A stretch of DNA of 14,840 nt, taken from NCBI GenBank assembly GCA_027025255.1, contig JALVRC010000093.1, forward strand, positions 1 through 14,840, written 5' to 3'. Of the stretch, positions 13,616 through 14,840 are shown one piece after another; position 1 is the first letter of the stretch; every line of letters starts with the position of its first letter. Under the pieces are notes generated by a model. The model did no database searches. It was not told where the DNA came from and was given only the letters and a program-made list of their open reading frames with translations. The stretch is from Caldifarciminota bacterium (GTDB lineage: Bacteria > Hydrothermota > Tepidihabitantia > B3-TA06 > JALVRC01). The position numbers and the translations under genes are program-made.

Positions 13616-14619
13616 TGGAACAAAAAACCGTAAAGAAATCAATATTATTAAAAACCCTTTACGAAGAAAAAAAAGAAGACTTTAAGCTTGAAATAGTAGT
13701 AGGAGAAGATTTCTTAAAAGATACAATAATCACTTCTCTTGACGTACACAGACCGGGATTATCCCTTGCTGGTTTTACAAAATTCTTTTTAAACAAACGT
13801 ATACAGATATTTGGGAAAACGGAGATGAGCTTTCTTAAAGAATTTGATAGTGCTTCAAGAACTATTGCTCTTACAAATGTGTATAAATTCCATCCTCCTG
13901 CAATAATAATAAGTGAATCCCAGAAAGCCTATGATGAAATGTTAGAGTTGTCATTAAAATATAAAATACCCATTCTCAGGACATCTCTCTCTACTACTCC
14001 TTTCATACACTTACTAACTGATTATCTTGACCTTGTTCTTGCAGAAGAACTTTCATTACACGGCACTCTTGTGGATGTATATGGAGTAGGATTGTTTATC
14101 ACAGGCAAATCAGGTATAGGAAAGAGCGAAACTGCTCTTGATTTAATTGAACGTGGTCACAGACTTATATCAGATGATACTGTAAGAATCATTAAAAGAA
14201 GTAGCGGATTACTTATAGGAACTCCGCCTCAACTTCCAAAGGAATTAAATCATTATATTGAAATAAGAGGGCTTGGACTTCTCGATATTTTTAAGATGTT
14301 TGGGATTAGGTCCACAAGAATGAAAAAAAAGATTGAGATTCAAATAAATCTCATAAGCTGGAACGAGTTAAAAAACTATGATAGGATTGGGCTTGAAGAG
14401 GCTAAGACAACACTTATGGGGATTGAAATACCAGTTATTACTGTTCCTGTACTGGCAGGAAGAAACATTGCATTAATATGTGAAGTTGTTGCTTTAAATC
14501 ATCTATTAAAAATAAAAGGAATTCATGCTGCAAAAATATACGATGAAGTACTAAAAAAAGCCATGAAAGATAAACGTAGGCCAGGAGATTTTCTTCTAAA
14601 CAAAGACGACATAGAATGA
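13615..14619 (+). CDS. hprK: HPr kinase/phosphorylase
   Basis: HprK uses ATP or pyrophosphate to phosphorylate a serine of HPr and also reverses this, linking energy state to carbon regulation. The 334-aa length is typical. The N-terminal domain (1-130) includes HRPGLSLAGF; the kinase domain includes LHGTLVDVYG (148-157), Walker A GKSGIGKS (164-171), RGHRLISDD (180-188) and the family signature EIRGLG (216-221). The C terminus has PVLAGRNIA and a closing helix. All key motifs are intact, so it is predicted active. The partner HPr is not in the window and may lie just downstream of the EIIA gene, as in related clusters. It overlaps hpf by 1 nt and the EIIA gene by 4 nt (ATGA). Confidence 0.95.
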   Translation: MEQKTVKKSILLKTLYEEKKEDFKLEIVVGEDFLKDTIITSLDVHRPGLSLAGFTKFFLNKRIQIFGKTEMSFLKEFDSASRTIALTNVYKFHPPAIIISESQKAYDEMLELSLKYKIPILRTSLSTTPFIHLLTDYLDLVLAEELSLHGTLVDVYGVGLFITGKSGIGKSETALDLIERGHRLISDDTVRIIKRSSGLLIGTPPQLPKELNHYIEIRGLGLLDIFKMFGIRSTRMKKKIEIQINLISWNELKNYDRIGLEEAKTTLMGIEIPVITVPVLAGRNIALICEVVALNHLLKIKGIHAAKIYDEVLKKAMKDKRRPGDFLLNKDDIE

Positions 14620-14840
14620 AACTTTTTCTTTTAACACACAACATGCTCGGAAAGGCCTTAATAGACACAACAGAAATCATAGCAGGAAAGTATGACATCA
14701 CCTTCATCTCCAATGAGAATAAATCCTTGGAACAAATAAAAAAAGAGCTAATAGATAATTTAGATAAAAAAGATATTAATATTCTATTAACAAATATAAA
14801 AGGAGGGAGCTGCTTCATGGCAGCTCTCTATATTTATAAA
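14616..14840 (+). CDS. Mannose-family PTS EIIA domain protein, 3'-truncated by window end
   Basis: 75 codons are present and the frame is open to the last base. MKLFLLTHNMLGKALIDT carries the active-site histidine at H8 (LTH, as in the EIIA-Man family), with a helix and the strand INILLTNIKGGSCFMAA following. The GGS and the spacing match the VDTWGGSPFNAA region of E. coli ManX, but the aspartate that supports the active histidine there (Asp67) is Asn here (N60), and Pro after GGS is Cys. Such stand-alone EIIA-Man proteins next to hprK usually serve regulation instead of sugar uptake. The ATG sits in the hprK stop (ATGA). The remainder is outside the window, so completeness is unknown. Confidence 0.82.
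   Translation, partial: MKLFLLTHNMLGKALIDTTEIIAGKYDITFISNENKSLEQIKKELIDNLDKKDINILLTNIKGGSCFMAALYIYK

Noticed and set aside
14317..14340. A-rich run in hprK as a possible frameshift site
   Set aside because: The hprK frame is intact with conserved motifs on both sides, and no alternative frame gives a sensible product.
14438..14818. Minus-strand frame of 126 codons at the right edge
   Set aside because: It is antisense to the end of hprK and to the EIIA gene, both of which have clear family motifs.

Overview
The window comes from an AT-rich bacterium with compact gene packing. Almost every gene junction is an overlap of 1-59 nt, and only two non-coding stretches exceed 25 nt. The housekeeping set is bacterial: DprA, Obg, CoaD, RsmD, GyrA, a short ribosome hibernation factor and HPr kinase. 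A C-terminal protein tail resembling a type IX secretion (T9SS type A) sorting domain, a DUF4388 response regulator and a beta-barrel-like protein suggest a diderm. By general impression this fits an FCB-related or candidate-phylum lineage (WOR-3/Stahlbacteria-like), but no marker here proves the assignment.

Left edge: positions 2-106 hold the last 34 codons of a rightward protein with the sorting-like tail. It converges on the leftward block across a 265-nt gap containing a 40-bp repeat in two copies, 7-bp microrepeats, and a GC-rich set of small hairpins. One hairpin with a T-rich tail could terminate the leftward transcript.

Leftward block (8959 down to 372), in transcription order: an 843-aa signalling ATPase (degenerate cyclase-like domain, P-loop NTPase, TPR repeats), a 77-aa DUF1858 protein with a CxxC motif, gyrA, a dCMP-deaminase-family enzyme, rsmD, coaD, obg and dprA. 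All junctions overlap except obg-dprA (19 nt), so the set looks like one long operon linking a signalling protein to core DNA, RNA and cofactor functions.

A 58-nt AT-rich divergent promoter region (8960-9017) separates it from the rightward block: a response regulator (receiver, DUF4388, winged-helix-like segment and apparent C-terminal pseudo-receiver), a predicted beta-rich or outer-membrane-like protein, an exported TrpX-like solute-binding protein, a pyrimidine nucleoside phosphorylase, hpf, hprK, and the start of a mannose-family PTS EIIA cut off by the window end.

The best candidate for an undescribed system is the divergent signalling locus at 6428-12015. It combines the ATPase/TPR protein with a degenerate cyclase-like domain, the two-ended response regulator, the beta-rich protein and the orphan binding protein. 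The hpf-hprK-EIIA end resembles the PTS-related regulatory cluster of Proteobacteria, here without rpoN or ptsN beside it.
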